Assembly (NCBI RefSeq): GCF_022605165.1
Contig: NC_063071.1
Coordinates: 372,001 to 436,000, forward strand
Length of the DNA stretch: 64,000 bases
Direction of reading: 5' to 3'
Origin: Purpureocillium takamizusanense
Lineage: Eukaryota > Ascomycota > Sordariomycetes > Hypocreales > Ophiocordycipitaceae
Positions 48,054 through 58,641 of this stretch are shown here, one piece after another. Every line of letters starts with the position of its first letter. Within the stretch, counting starts at the first letter, position 1. The notes under the pieces were generated by a model. It was not told where the DNA came from. It did no database searches and was given only the letters and a program-made list of their open reading frames with translations. Both the position numbers and the translations under genes were made by a program.

Positions 48054-48866
48054 TTAGTTGCTCCAGTAATAGTGGGAGCCCTCATCGGCAGGCGTAGGAG
48101 CGTCAGGGTCAGGACCTGCAGTCTGAGGCTCCCGCTGCGCGAGACAGGCTTGCTTGTCTTTCTGGCGCGAACAATACTCCTCAGTCCCGAGACAATGTTC
48201 GTTGGGGGCCCGACATAATCCAGGAGGTTGGAAAGGTAGCTTAGTAGAAGCGTCAGGGTCGGGACCCTGTGTCGGCGACGTAGAATCGTCAGGGTCGGGA
48301 CCTGCAGTCTGAGGCTCCCGCTGCGCGAGACAGGCTTGCTTGTCTTTCTGGCGCGAACAATACTCCTCAGTCCCGAGACAATGTTCGTTGGGGGCCCGAC
48401 ATAATCCAGGAGGTTGGAAAGGTAGCTTAGTAGAAGCGTCAGGGTCGGGACCCTGTGTCGGCGACGTAGAAGCGTCAGGGTCGGGACCTGCAGTCGGAGG
48501 CTCCCGCTGCGCGAGACAGGCTTGCTTGTCTTTCTTGCGCGAACAAAACTGCTCAGTCCCGAGACAACGTTCGCTAAAGGCCCGACAGTCTCCAGGAGGT
48601 TGGAAAGGTAGCTTAGCAGGACCTGCAGTCGGAGGCTCCCGCTGCGCGAGACAGGCTTGCTTGTCTTTCTTGCGCGAACAAAACTGCTCAGTTCCGAGAC
48701 AACGTTCGCTAAAGGCCCGACATTCTCCAGGCGGTTGGAAAGGTAGCTTAGTTGCGCCCGCAATGTCGTCACCCCTATGTTGCAGGGAGGGCGGTGTCTC
48801 TCGTGGCATAGCTTGTATACCCGATGCGGCGAGGGCCGCAATGATCCAGAGGGGCCGCATTAGCAT
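48054..48866 (-). CDS. Secreted protein of four tandem cysteine-rich repeats (effector-like)
   Basis: The ATG at 48866 gives 270 residues, starting with a signal peptide (MLMRPLWIIAALAASGIQA). The mature part is four copies of a module with pattern KLPFQPPG-x-CRA-x4-CLGTE-x2-CSR-x-KDKQACLAQREP, four cysteines each, joined by linkers. Modules 1 and 2 follow each other at 45 residues; modules 2 to 3 and 3 to 4 are spaced at 62 residues because of an Asp/Thr/Ser/Pro linker (GPDPDASTSPTQGPDPDAS). The tail is short and ends YYWSN. Sixteen module cysteines suggest disulfide-stabilised units in an extracellular protein. No known family is recognised. A second frame on the same strand (48841-48026) is also fully open, but it lacks a signal peptide and is probably a by-product of the repeats. 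Confidence 0.75.
   Translation of the reverse strand: MLMRPLWIIAALAASGIQAMPRETPPSLQHRGDDIAGATKLPFQPPGECRAFSERCLGTEQFCSRKKDKQACLAQREPPTAGPAKLPFQPPGDCRAFSERCLGTEQFCSRKKDKQACLAQREPPTAGPDPDASTSPTQGPDPDASTKLPFQPPGLCRAPNEHCLGTEEYCSRQKDKQACLAQREPQTAGPDPDDSTSPTQGPDPDASTKLPFQPPGLCRAPNEHCLGTEEYCSRQKDKQACLAQREPQTAGPDPDAPTPADEGSHYYWSN
48115..48756 (-). repeat. Near-identical 186/135-bp direct repeats inside the secreted-protein gene
   Basis: The word CCTGCAGTC(T/G)GAGGCTCCC begins at 48115, 48301, 48487 and 48622, giving steps of 186, 186 and 135 bases. The two copies at 48115 and 48301 are almost identical over their full length, which points to recent duplication or gene conversion. Confidence 0.93.
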
Positions 48867-48888
48867 AGCTTGATTTAAATTTCGGAAA

Positions 48889-48970
48889 GAAAAGGGCGAA
48901 AGTAAAGTCGTTACTTTAGATAAAGAAAAGGGCCAAAGTAAAGTTGTTGCTTTAGATAAAGAAAAGGGCT
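48889..48970. repeat. 36-bp tandem repeat just upstream of the secreted-protein ATG
   Basis: GAAAAGGGC begins at 48889, 48925 and 48961, so there are two full 36-bp units and a partial third. Each full unit contains an AAAGTAAAG...CTTTAGATAAA pattern. The array starts 23 bases upstream of the ATG at 48866 and so lies in the leader or core promoter. Confidence 0.9.
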
Positions 48971-51828
48971 GATGTCTTCCTGGAATAAAGCGCTCGGAGA
49001 GCCTATTTTATATGTTAAACGATGCTATAATGAGAATCGTGCTTATAATTATAATAGCCGACATAATCTCCACAGATCGGCGAAAACTAGTAATACTTAA
49101 GTACATACAGGGTGAACAGAAAATTAATCAGCGCTTAAGGCATTAGGAGGCTAAGTGGCGCCACGTTTGGCATGGTTCTTGGGACATGGGGTGGTTAGCT
49201 GATGCCACGTCCCAGGGATAACCTAGGTAGGGAACACTCATAATCGTCAACAATTCTCGCGCATCATTGATAACCACGACTGCATCGGGTAGCCAGGGAA
49301 CTAAGTGCTACCTAATAGACAATGGCGGCGCTGCCTTGATAACATGGCCAAACTAATCTAAATGTAGCATTGTTACTGCAGAGAAGATTGCTCGGGGTGG
49401 GATATTTCAACACCGGACCTAGCTCTATTCTTCGACCGTTAAGTAAAGGCTGGTTATTGTCGCAGCTAAATCTACCCTAGCAGCGAGAATCACCGTGATC
49501 GGGCAGTAGACATTGATTACTCTACCCCAAAATCTTAATTGGCAACTTACAACGGTAGGAAGGCATAGTAAAATCCATCACTTAAGCGGAGAGACGCCGC
49601 CAGCCTTTAGACTCGTCTATCAGCTACTGCCGAGGCGTAAGCGCCTATAATACGCGCGGGTATATGCCACCCGCGTAACGCTGTAGTGCTGTGCTATTGA
49701 AGCTGACGTGTCTATAAGTCGTTTAACTGGGCCCTTTTACCGGCCGCTTCTATTTTTAATGGGCATAGTGTTCTAGAACAGTAAATACAAGCAGTCACGT
49801 TACTGTAATTATTACAATGACGCGTGCCTTAATCTATACTATGCACTAATCCTTGCGACATAAGGCCCAAGCGCTAGTTTCGTATCCGAGTCAGGCTAAG
49901 CACTCAAACCCCAATCTACATGAGATCATAGGCAGAATCAACTCCTAAACAAGGTAGAGTATCGTTGCTAAAGAGAATTATGAGTTGCGAGGCTATCTGC
50001 AAAGGGATGGCTGAGAGGACTGGCTTTGCTCGTGGACAAAACTATCGCACGATTTCATTGCGAAGACATTTTTGTTAGTCGGTGAAACCTTTCTCTCGGG
50101 CTTCTCTTTAGCCATCCAACCCTCCCGAAGTTATCACATGAATCGTGGGATTCGCATGTCTACGCAGCAATAGAAAAATGGCATGATCATGAGCTCTCGC
50201 CGTCTCCACATATTCCAAAGCTGTGTCTTCCGATCCCTAATATTGTCATGATAGATGCTTCGGCTTTTGTTTCGGCCATATACCCCGGCATGACAAGTGT
50301 GTGGCATCATGCGTGGGTCTCTCCTGGCGCCTGGAAAACATGTCCTAAAGATCTTACCGCGGGCGTATGATGAGGATGCAGAGGCGTCCGGGCAGGTCCT
50401 AAAGGCAGAGGTGCTATGCCTGGATCCTTTTTGACAGCAACTGCCGACGCCCCACCTGAACCCTACTAGTTGCACCTCAAACAAAATTATTAGTCAATGT
50501 AGGATCTTTAGGAGGGAGCCCGTGCTTGGACGATTTTGCACGGCCTTCTATGTTTGCGCTGGCTGTCAAACTGGACCCGTAAATACGGACTCTATTATGT
50601 TCGATGTAGATACACGTCGTGCGGATTTGATGAGGGCTGAGGCAACCTGAAAAGTGATTTTTTCATGCTGATAATCTGTGACTGACTCTTATTTCAAGTT
50701 TATCTTACGTTCGTAATAATTCGGAACGTCGAGCGAATAAATTTGTCTTACGTTATTAGAAATATGAAAATATGAAAATATGAAATTGCCTCGCCTACTA
50801 CTGATATTTCATTGGGGTCTTGTATGTCAGTTTTAGGTTTGGTCACTGGGAATTTTATAAATCTAGATATATATCTATTTGTCCGATGTACGATGTAGAT
50901 ATTAGCATAAAAGGCGTCACGGTCTAAACGATTTAGTATAGGAGTAGTTCCTTAAGTATATTAATCGTAATATGATTGCTCCGCCTTTACTATCTCTCGT
51001 CGTTATTTTCGTCTATTATAGATAAGTAAGAGAACCTATAACCTATAATTATTTAAACGTCTAGAAGCCTAAAGCTTCAGCCCCTACTGGGGAAGAAGGA
51101 CGTGCTAGGCTGATGAATCTAATATATAAAGATGACTTTAGAACGACTACGTGTGGGTGATCTAGGTAATGGCTACGTCAGGCGCTAACCGTAATGATTT
51201 CTACCGTCCTACCGTCGCTAGCGCGCGTCTTCATTTCAAGATAAAGACATAAAAACAAAGGGGAAAGGAAGGGAGTGAAATTTGCCTAATAGCGCGGGCA
51301 GATCCTTTAGAAGAAGGAGCTCTCCGACGTCATCGCGACGAAGGCTTCGAAGCCCCTGCCTACTGCATAGTGAATCGCTTTAGCCGGTGAGAGTGTCATT
51401 CTATTCCGACAGTACCGGCAAGAATACGAGTCAGCCGGCCCATATGCAAAGACTGTGAGCTCTTCATCTCGCGTGTTGGAACTGCATTTAGAACTTCTTT
51501 GTGGTTGAGCATTGCTGAGGTTACTCTGGTCCATGAAGCCCATCTCGCCCATATGTGGGATTGGGTGGGCGCCAGACAAGTTTGATCACCCAACGAGAGC
51601 TGCACAGCTCAACTGCAAATAATGTCGTCTCTTGCTGGTGGCTGCTGCGCCAGGCGTCGTTAAGGCGGTGTCGGCGTGACCGGAAATCGGCCCTCTAAAA
51701 TCATTAAGTTTATTCGAGCGTCGCCTTAACGAAGCGAGCGATTCCAGACACTGGCTAGCGAAGCCGATGATCAGGACGCCTGGTTGATCTATTAAGAATC
51801 GAGTAGAGAGTTGTAGCTGATCTTTAGC
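48971..51828. other. AT-richer region without intact genes
   Basis: All frames are broken by frequent TAA/TAG. The composition is clearly poorer in GC than the flanking core regions and rich in TA dinucleotides, consistent with repeat DNA altered by RIP. Only short frames remain (50134-50484, 51307-51579 and 51586-51831, minus), none recognised. Confidence 0.6.
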
Positions 51829-52988
51829 CATGAGACTCGGTGGAACTCTATATACTTAACGATCGAAAAGGCACTTAGGAAGCAGGGATATCTCTAGACC
51901 TTCTTGATAGAGAACTAGATAGAGGAAGAGGGATTAAAGCGCTGCCTACTGAAGACGTTCTATATCCCGAAGACTGGCGTCTTCTCGTTAAGCTTAGGGA
52001 GATCCTCGCCCTATTTTACTTCTAAACGATAAGATATTAAGGCTAGGGGCAGAAAGGAAGCTACGGATTCGTCTGGGAGAAAATGACCGGAATGGAGTAT
52101 CTTCTCGATTAACTGGAGGACTGGAAAGCTGAAAGCTTACCTTGATGATCTGGCTGGCGGGACGGTCGAGTAATACCGGGCCGTTTAACTCTACTAGGAT
52201 TCGGGCCGGCTGAAAGGGCCTTTAGCGATATAACCTACCCCGATAAAGGGTGCGGAGGAACTATCGATAGACTACCTTCTACTCTATATAAGAGCCGACT
52301 TTATGTCGTGCCGAGCCGACTGACTTGCGTCGCTCCGCGAGGGCTCGAGATATAATATTCGTCTTTCTATACCTAACGCTTAGTAGAAGCTAAATAAGTA
52401 TTATATTAAGCTAGGTAGTTCGCCGTTGTTTATTGCTATGGTAATTCTTTATTTAGGACGTAGCCTCTGCTAGGCTTAAAGATCGCTAGAGTAGCGGCGA
52501 GTAATAGGGCTGGCTTCGTAAAGCGAAGGATGGTCTAGAGACGTTTTGGACGGCCTGGTATCGCGATAATAGCGTAGACCTTAACGTAGAGGGCTTACTG
52601 GATTACTTAGCGATCTTATGCCGTATCGACTATTCTACCGGCCCGAGGAGGGAGGAGTCTGCGTATGAGTAGTGGCTTAATAGTAAGACGGAACGACTTG
52701 TAGACGAGAGCACGGAGCTCGAGCGATACTTTCGCCTTGAGCTGCCTGTGCTAATAGATGACCTTATTTAATGGTGGATGGACCGTAGATTGTTATTGCT
52801 AACGCTAAGTTAACTGGCTCTGGATGTATTCGCTATCCCGGCGATGGCGGCCGATTGCGAGAGAGCCTTTAGTCTTGCTAAGCTTACTTTGACAAGTTAG
52901 CGGCTCTCGATGGAGCCATCTACGCTAGAGAAAGTTCAATTGGATTTGACGGGGTGTAGTGACGCTGGGCGGATTCTATTTCAATAAG
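51829..52988 (+). mobile_element. Decayed hAT-family transposase (RIP-like)
   Basis: Reading with shifts in frame, the plus strand shows the hAT transposase order: ETRWNSIYLTIEKAL at 51831, then DWRLLVKLREILALFYF followed by GFVWEKMTGMEYLL (about 51980-52110), AKDGLETFWTAWYRDNSVDL (about 52525-52585), and the C-terminal dimerisation block ALDVFAIPAMAADCERAFSL (about 52820-52875). At least ten in-frame stops interrupt it, several where CAA, CAG, CGA or TGG would be expected, as from C-to-T change. Flanking inverted repeats could not be placed, so the true element borders are unknown. Confidence 0.85.
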
Positions 52989-54455
52989 CGCGGAGCAGTT
53001 GGCGAGGAGTAGCGCTGGATGGATCCTTAACCTACCTTGGCCGGGATGCGCTTTTAAGTTTAATCAATCTAGCTAAGGCAATCAAGCCGAGGTCGAGCGA
53101 TGTGTCAATTATCAAATCGAGACCCCCTAGAATTGACTTGATTGAATTGAGAGCGGCGCTGATGGAATTTCGAGGCCTGGTCCTCGAAGCGTACATCGCT
53201 GCATTGATGTAGCTGTGCCGATCTCATGGATTCCGTGACCAAGCAGAGCTGGTGGTCTCGCATTTTCCGATCATTGAAGTGGCTTGACATGGTGCTGGCA
53301 GACGGTCTCATTCCATTTCTGGTTGGTCACGACCTGTTATAGGGGACTGGACTGGGGGCTCCTGGAGTTCTGTCTATGAGACCCACTGTTGTTCAAGGCA
53401 ATAGTGGCCACTAGGACTGAAGATGGCGATACGCTTGTAAATAATTCTGTTGGGTGAATGCCGTAACGTTTAGTAACTTCGCGGAGCTTCCGGGTTTTGC
53501 TTGGATTTACTACCTCCCGAATAGTGTCTAGGGCTAGTTAGATAATTGCAGCGGCGAGTAGCGAAAATTCTTATACTTGCCTCTCTTAAATGGCGACTAG
53601 TCGCCCCGCCTATGCGTAAGCACTCGTGTAACAGATATCAAAGAACGGTCATAAATACGCCCACCTAACGAAAGCAACGTGGAAAATTGCCAGCCTGAGT
53701 CTCTACGACTGGATCCTCCTCATGTCCTGGCTTCAAACTCTGCGATATCCACGGCCGAGGCTTTTGACAGGGAAGGGAACCGTGGAGGCGACATCCCAAC
53801 AAAGGGGCCGCGAGTCGGGCTCGTGAGCTGCTAGTTTAGTAGCTGTCAGCAATAAAAGTGCGGCATCCAGAATAGTAGCTGCACGTCGCCTTTCTTAATG
53901 AAGGATCGCACAAAACGGCTAGAGGGATAGACTGTTGTTCGGCTGATACATGATCGGCGACTGATGCTCTTCTGAGTGGAGGACCTTGGCCGGTTGGCGC
54001 AGGCGTTTCATCTACGTCATGCGTGATTCTATTTACCGCCTCGAAGGAAGTAGGGAGAGCCTAGTGCTTCCCGTAGTTAGGTAGTAGGCATGCGACCTTC
54101 TCACCACGTCCAGCTCGAGCGCAGCATTGCGCTGTCCGGGATAGTGCACAACACGCCCAGCGTACATCAGGGGTCTCCGTCGGGCACACCAAGAATTCGG
54201 TCCAACCTCGCCAGGGCTGTCAAAGGGCCAGATAGCCCAGCTCGCACGCTACTATTGAGCACACTGGCTTGCTTGCATCAAACACACAACGACGCTATCA
54301 TTGTGGAGCAGAGTGGCCTGCACCAGTCCCTTTATATTGCACAGTGTTGCCGACGCATGCAACCGAGATCGTTACTCTATCTGAAGCGTTGCGGCGGCTA
54401 GGATACTTTACATTGTCTCCGTAGTGCCCCTATTAGCGGATGAGGCTGCCGGTGG
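52989..54455. other. Intergenic, transposon flank
   Basis: No gene recognised. The GC content rises again after about 54.0 kb. The plus-strand frame 54090-54401 has no domain and lies just before the CAP-gene promoter. Confidence 0.5.
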
Positions 54456-54464
54456 TATATAAAT
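54456..54464 (+). promoter_or_regulatory. TATA box of the CAP-domain gene
   Basis: TATATAAAT lies about 139 bases before the ATG at 54595. A C/A-rich leader follows. Confidence 0.6.
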
Positions 54465-54594
54465 ACCCGGATTCATTCTGCAGACTGCCCTGCGTTGCAC
54501 TCACCTCACGACACTCGTGACGTACAGAGTGTTCAAGGATTACTAAATAACTCGCACAAACACCAACTACTTGCCTCGATTAAAACATCAATCA

Positions 54595-55107
54595 ATGACC
54601 ATGAAGTTGTCTAGCATCGTAGCAACCTCCCTCCTCGCCGAATGCGCCCTTGCGCAGTCCGCCAACGACAGCCGCTGGACCAACGAAGCCGTCTTTCAGG
54701 ATTCCATACTCAACACCACCAACGGGTACCGCGAGGAACACGGCGCCCACGATGTCCACTGGAACGCTACGCTCGCAAGCTTCGCCAAGAGCTATCTAGA
54801 TCGCAGCAGCTGCAAGTTTGCGCATTCTCACGGGCCCTACGGCGAGAACCTTGCCGCCGGCTACGTGGCGCCGGCAAGCGCTATCCGTGCCTTTGGCGAG
54901 GAGCGTAAGAGCTACAACTTTAGCAACCCCAACTGGCAGCCACGGGGCGGTCATTTCACCCAGCTGGTCTGGAAGAAGACCAACGCCATCGGCTGTGCGG
55001 CGAAGCACTGCGGGAAGCGGATGCGCTGGTACCTGGTCTGCGAGTACTCGCCCCGAGGCAATGTCATTGGCGCGTTCAAGTCAAATGTCGGTCGCAAAAT
55101 TCGGTAG
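54595..55107 (+). CDS. Secreted CAP/PR-1-like protein
   Basis: Predicted extracellular protein of the CAP superfamily (cysteine-rich secretory proteins, antigen 5, PR-1; yeast Pry proteins bind sterols). The ATG at 54595 gives 170 residues; a second ATG at 54601 gives 168 and starts closest to the signal peptide (MKLSSIVATSLLAECALAQS). CAP motifs are in order: LNTTNGYREEHGAHDVHWN (CAP helix 1), FAHSHGPYGENLAAGY (His and Glu of the conserved cavity), GGHFTQLVWKKTNAIGCA (signature 1) and WYLVCEYSPRGN (signature 2). Cysteines at CKF, GCA, HCG and VCEY fit the usual disulfides. There is no intron. The hAT fragment starts less than 200 bases downstream, so the gene is embedded among transposon relics. 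Confidence 0.93.
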   Translation: MTMKLSSIVATSLLAECALAQSANDSRWTNEAVFQDSILNTTNGYREEHGAHDVHWNATLASFAKSYLDRSSCKFAHSHGPYGENLAAGYVAPASAIRAFGEERKSYNFSNPNWQPRGGHFTQLVWKKTNAIGCAAKHCGKRMRWYLVCEYSPRGNVIGAFKSNVGRKIR

Positions 55108-55299
55108 CTGCATCTCTTTTTACAGTTGCCTGCCGCAGCACGGGAGTAAGTCGACCTGTTGGGCGTCTCAGTTGTCGAAGAGGGATCGGAGAAGCGACCA
55201 AGGCCCAGCCTGTCTAACGGCATTTCTGTATGAGAATGCACTTACACTGGTTCTTATATCAAATCCAATTATACCATGTCCCTGGGGGGCAGTAAGCAG

Positions 55300-55573
55300 G
55301 GTTCTCCATGCAAGATCACAGGTAGTCCTCTTGCGTGGTGGACAAGGGAGGAGCAGCGGCTGCAATACCCACGACTGCATAACATGGCGACTAAATCTAC
55401 TTTTGATTGCACCCATGACGGACAAGGCCGAACGTGTCTTCTCAGGTGCCCGACGTACTATTTCGTTGGACCGTGTACGTCTCGGGGTGGACACGATTGA
55501 GAGGCCAGAGTGTCTTGGGAGTTGGAACAAGAACGACCTTATCCGTGAGGTGCATGTTATTCGCCACGCCTGA
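55300..55573 (+). mobile_element. hAT transposase C-terminal fragment
   Basis: One frame reads SPLAWWTREEQRLQYPRLHNMA (about 55320-55390). After a frame change the next reads LLLIAPMTDKAERVFSGARR, followed by GVDTIERPECLGSW (about 55390-55540). This is the hAT C-terminal dimerisation region of a fungal subfamily different from the 52-kb copy. Only this 3' end is visible, and it is broken by at least one indel. Confidence 0.8.
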
Positions 55574-56439
55574 CCACGTCACCACTATCAGGAGAGAGGG
55601 GCGATGGTCAGCTAAGAGCACAACTGCGTCATGTACGGGCGTTTACTGATAAGCTAATCAATCAGTATCAGTAAGGTGAGAGCTAATCAATCAGTTTTCA
55701 GTATGGGCCTTATCAATCAGTACGGCTGTTGGGATGCCTGCGTGCTGGACACATTACTGGTGGCACCGCTATTACCGCTGCGATCAGCCATTCGTTTCCG
55801 TGTACGCATTCTAATTATGATACGAGGTACTGGTAGATTGTCAGCTAGGCATCCGACGAAGGTAAGAGACATGGAAAAGTTTTCAGTAAAATAGCCGTGC
55901 TGAAGGGAAGTTCGCGATCAAGTTGCAGGCTTTCAAGGTGAAGGGAGATGCTAGTGGCTGGGAATGTCATGCCAGCTGGTGGGTGGGCCAGGGCCACCTG
56001 CCAGCTGTCAGAACTGAGACACCAGACGGCAGAATTATTTGACCAATAATTGTAAAGGGGCGGGCGGCGGATAGACAGGGCTAGCAAAAGTGGGCAAGTT
56101 GGCAAAGGGAGGAGCGCCGCCTCTGCCCCTAGGGGTGGAACTTTGGGGCCATGGATGATGACCATCATGATGATGTACATCCAGAGCGCCATAATAATAA
56201 GGACCAAGCCGTGCTGGACTTGGCAGCATCATCTGCCTCATGCATGCAAATTCAGCTATTCAGCTATAATCCGTATCTTATAGCAGCGGCGGCATAGAAG
56301 GCGCTGTCAGCTGCCGGACGGAATCATGCTCGTGTCCAAGGTGCGAGAGAGAGACCTGGTGGGCAACCGGGTCCCAGAGATTACCTCCTCGCGTCCCTCC
56401 TCTTCCCATGGTGAAAAGTAAACAAACCACCGTCCAGCA
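55574..56439. other. Intergenic with short repeated words
   Basis: ATCAATCAGT occurs three times within about 60 bases (near 55658, 55687 and 55711). No gene supported. A hydrophobic minus-strand frame at 55845-56207 has no recognisable homology. Confidence 0.5.
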
Positions 56440-56844
56440 TTTCATCGGCTCCAAGGCGCTCCAATTCGCGCTCGGTGCCGTCGTGAACCGCTTCCACAGC
56501 GCGTGCGCCTTGTCGTGCTGGTGCCGCTGCTCGGCCTTGAACGACATGTTGTCCACGTCCCATGAGATGGCCGTGCTCGGCAGCACGATCGACCGTTCTT
56601 ATACCGGCCGAAACTAGTAGAAATCACCGCAGAACAGCACGATCGGGATCCCTCCAAAGTCCCGCTGCGACCCGCGAAGCCGGCAGAGTTGCACGTTGAC
56701 CGCGTGCAGTGTCCGTGCCCCGAGCATGCTCACCTCGTCGATGACGAGGACATCCTTGTCCTGCCAGTCCATTCGGGGCCTCACCGGATGACTGATTGTT
56801 GCACCGTTGAACATGAGTGAGTCGCTCCACCACAGGGGCCGCAT
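56440..56844 (-). mobile_element. PIF1/Helitron-type helicase fragment with two stops
   Basis: The minus-strand frame contains the Walker B region KDVLVIDEVSMLGARTL, then NVQLCRLRGSQRDFGGIPIV and LFCGDFY, as in PIF1-like helicases of fungal Helitrons. The same frame continues past two stops, TAG and TAA, at positions where the family has Gln (GDFxQF and PVQE). It then reads MSFKAEQRHQHDKAHALWKR. Both stops fit C-to-T change. Walker A and the rest of the helicase are missing, so this is a truncated, inactive relic. Ordinary PIF1 genes are much longer. Confidence 0.85.
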
Positions 56845-58127
56845 ATAACACGCATTTTAATCATCATGCTGCAACCCAATGCTACATTTAATAACCAAAC
56901 CCCCATATACTGTACACTGCTGTGACTTCCTAAACGCAACGCTGTCCATCGCCCCCACTTGTTCCTCTCTCCATGTTAGAATTAGAAACCCGTCGGAATT
57001 CCATGTTGCTACCAAGTACGTGACGGCGGCAATAGGAACCAGGTCGTCCACAAACGCCGACAGATATAAAGCCCTAGAACCCAAAGCGCATAGTAAGAAT
57101 TTTCCAGAAAGCCGTGCATCTCTTACACGGTTGTCGTTGGTTCACTAATTCCAATGACAGACCTAGTAGCCTACTATAGTATAAACCTCATACGTTGTAT
57201 GACCTGCCCCAATCGATTGGCGCCAGCTCACTGTTTCACGTGGTATAACGCCTCGTTTCATACAAGATACCGCCGAATTTACCTGCTAAGACCTTCGTAC
57301 GGCACATACTCTGTGTGACGTGCGTCATCGCCCAAGTAGTGTCGTCGGACTGCCCGGCTGCCTGCACTACCCACGTGCCGCGCCCCGATCTCAGCCCATG
57401 TAAGAGCCTTCATGGCCAGTGAGGATGCATTGGTGCTTCCCCCCCGCCCCCGGCAAGAAGACAGCCGAACTCTTTCGGGCGGCAAAGAAAACTAGCTGAT
57501 TGCGTAATCGGACTCATACCCATATGTGTTGTTTGTTATATTGTTGGCGTTTTCATCTGTATGAAAATCTGACTGTCTTGAGGTCAACCAACCGACTGGT
57601 TAGGACCAGGGCAGCTGGCGCGTGACGGTGGCAGTGTAGCAAGAATGCCGTCGGGTCCTCCAAGCACCACGTCCACAGACATCGTTGATATGACATAACA
57701 GACATGACGCGTACAACGAGGACTTGATCCGGATAGGACAACCACATCCCCCCTTATCTAGCAAACATGTTTCGGTCTCGATTGCAAAAGAAGCACGGGC
57801 CTCGGCAGCAGTCGGCCGTCACAGTATTCATTATGAAATAGTCACATGAGCAAGGACGGACCAGGCGTCAAGGGCAGGCAGCCCCCGAGCGAAAAGGCGT
57901 CTGCGCTTTTCGGGAGACTCTGGCTTAGTGACAATCCAAGTACAAAAGCCAGGCCGTTCCCCCCGGGGAGGGAGACTCGAGAAGTGACTGACTCTACATG
58001 CAGTCAACACCCCGTTCTACTACAGTTGACATTGCGTGCGCCCCATGAAAACACCAAGAATCGGTATTCGCGACCACCCTGCAGCTGTTCTCATAGCCAC
58101 GCCACCCCTCATTCCTCATTGCCCGCC
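56845..58127. other. Intergenic, no gene seen
   Basis: No frame with a recognisable domain on either strand. It is part of the relic-rich zone that ends near 58.8 kb. Confidence 0.5.
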
Positions 58128-58590
58128 ATGAGGTCGCTGCAGTTCATTGCTCTTTGCATCGGTGTCTCGCACGTGAGCCAGGCCTTGGCCACGACCCCGA
58201 CCCGGGCCTTCCCCTCGAGCCGGCCCTTACCCTCTTCCTTCAATATGCATCGACGATATGGTGTACGTTGCCAAACTCCAGGAAACCTGTCCCCCATCCA
58301 TATACCCCCCCTATCCCGAACCAATGCTATCCTTCTCCATCAATGTCCAGCTGAGCCTGGTTGAGATTCGCAATTGGACCCGACCACCTCCCCGGACGCA
58401 GAAAGCAACACACATTGCATGTACTAACCAGAACCTCTACCGATTTGGGAGCGACGCAGAGATGCGGCTTAGATGACGAAACCGGCGTCTGTAATATCAG
58501 CAACAATTTTGGTTTCCCGACCAAATATTACACCGCGATCTGCAGCAAGGGACTCCCGGTGAGTCCCATCAGCCTTTCCAAGTGTGGCGC
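58128..58590 (+). pseudogene. Broken small-secreted-protein-like sequence
   Basis: The ATG at 58128 starts a clear signal peptide (MRSLQFIALCIGVSHVSQAL). Protein-like coding then continues in a second frame (DDMVYVAKLQETC; FSINVQLSLVEIRNWTR; ATHIACTNQNLYRFGSD), and in a third frame (CGLDDETGVCNISNNFGF, then TAICSKGLP). The spread of cysteines suggests one small secreted cysteine-containing protein. The two frame changes, near 58195 and 58450, have no fitting introns that I could find. A decayed gene is the simplest reading, though an unusual intron pair or sequencing errors are possible. Confidence 0.45.
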
Positions 58591-58641
58591 CGGATCAACG
58601 CCTGCCGGCGCTAGAACACCTGCACGCGCACGGGGAGATTT

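Noticed and set aside
48115..48756. CRISPR-like regular repeats
   Set aside because: The spacing is regular, but the 'spacers' are themselves repeated and the whole array encodes a signal-peptide protein. Eukaryotic setting.
51307..51579. Minus-strand frame with CRYCRN considered as a BED finger of the hAT element
   Set aside because: Only one Cys pair, no His pair at the right spacing, and opposite orientation to the transposase.
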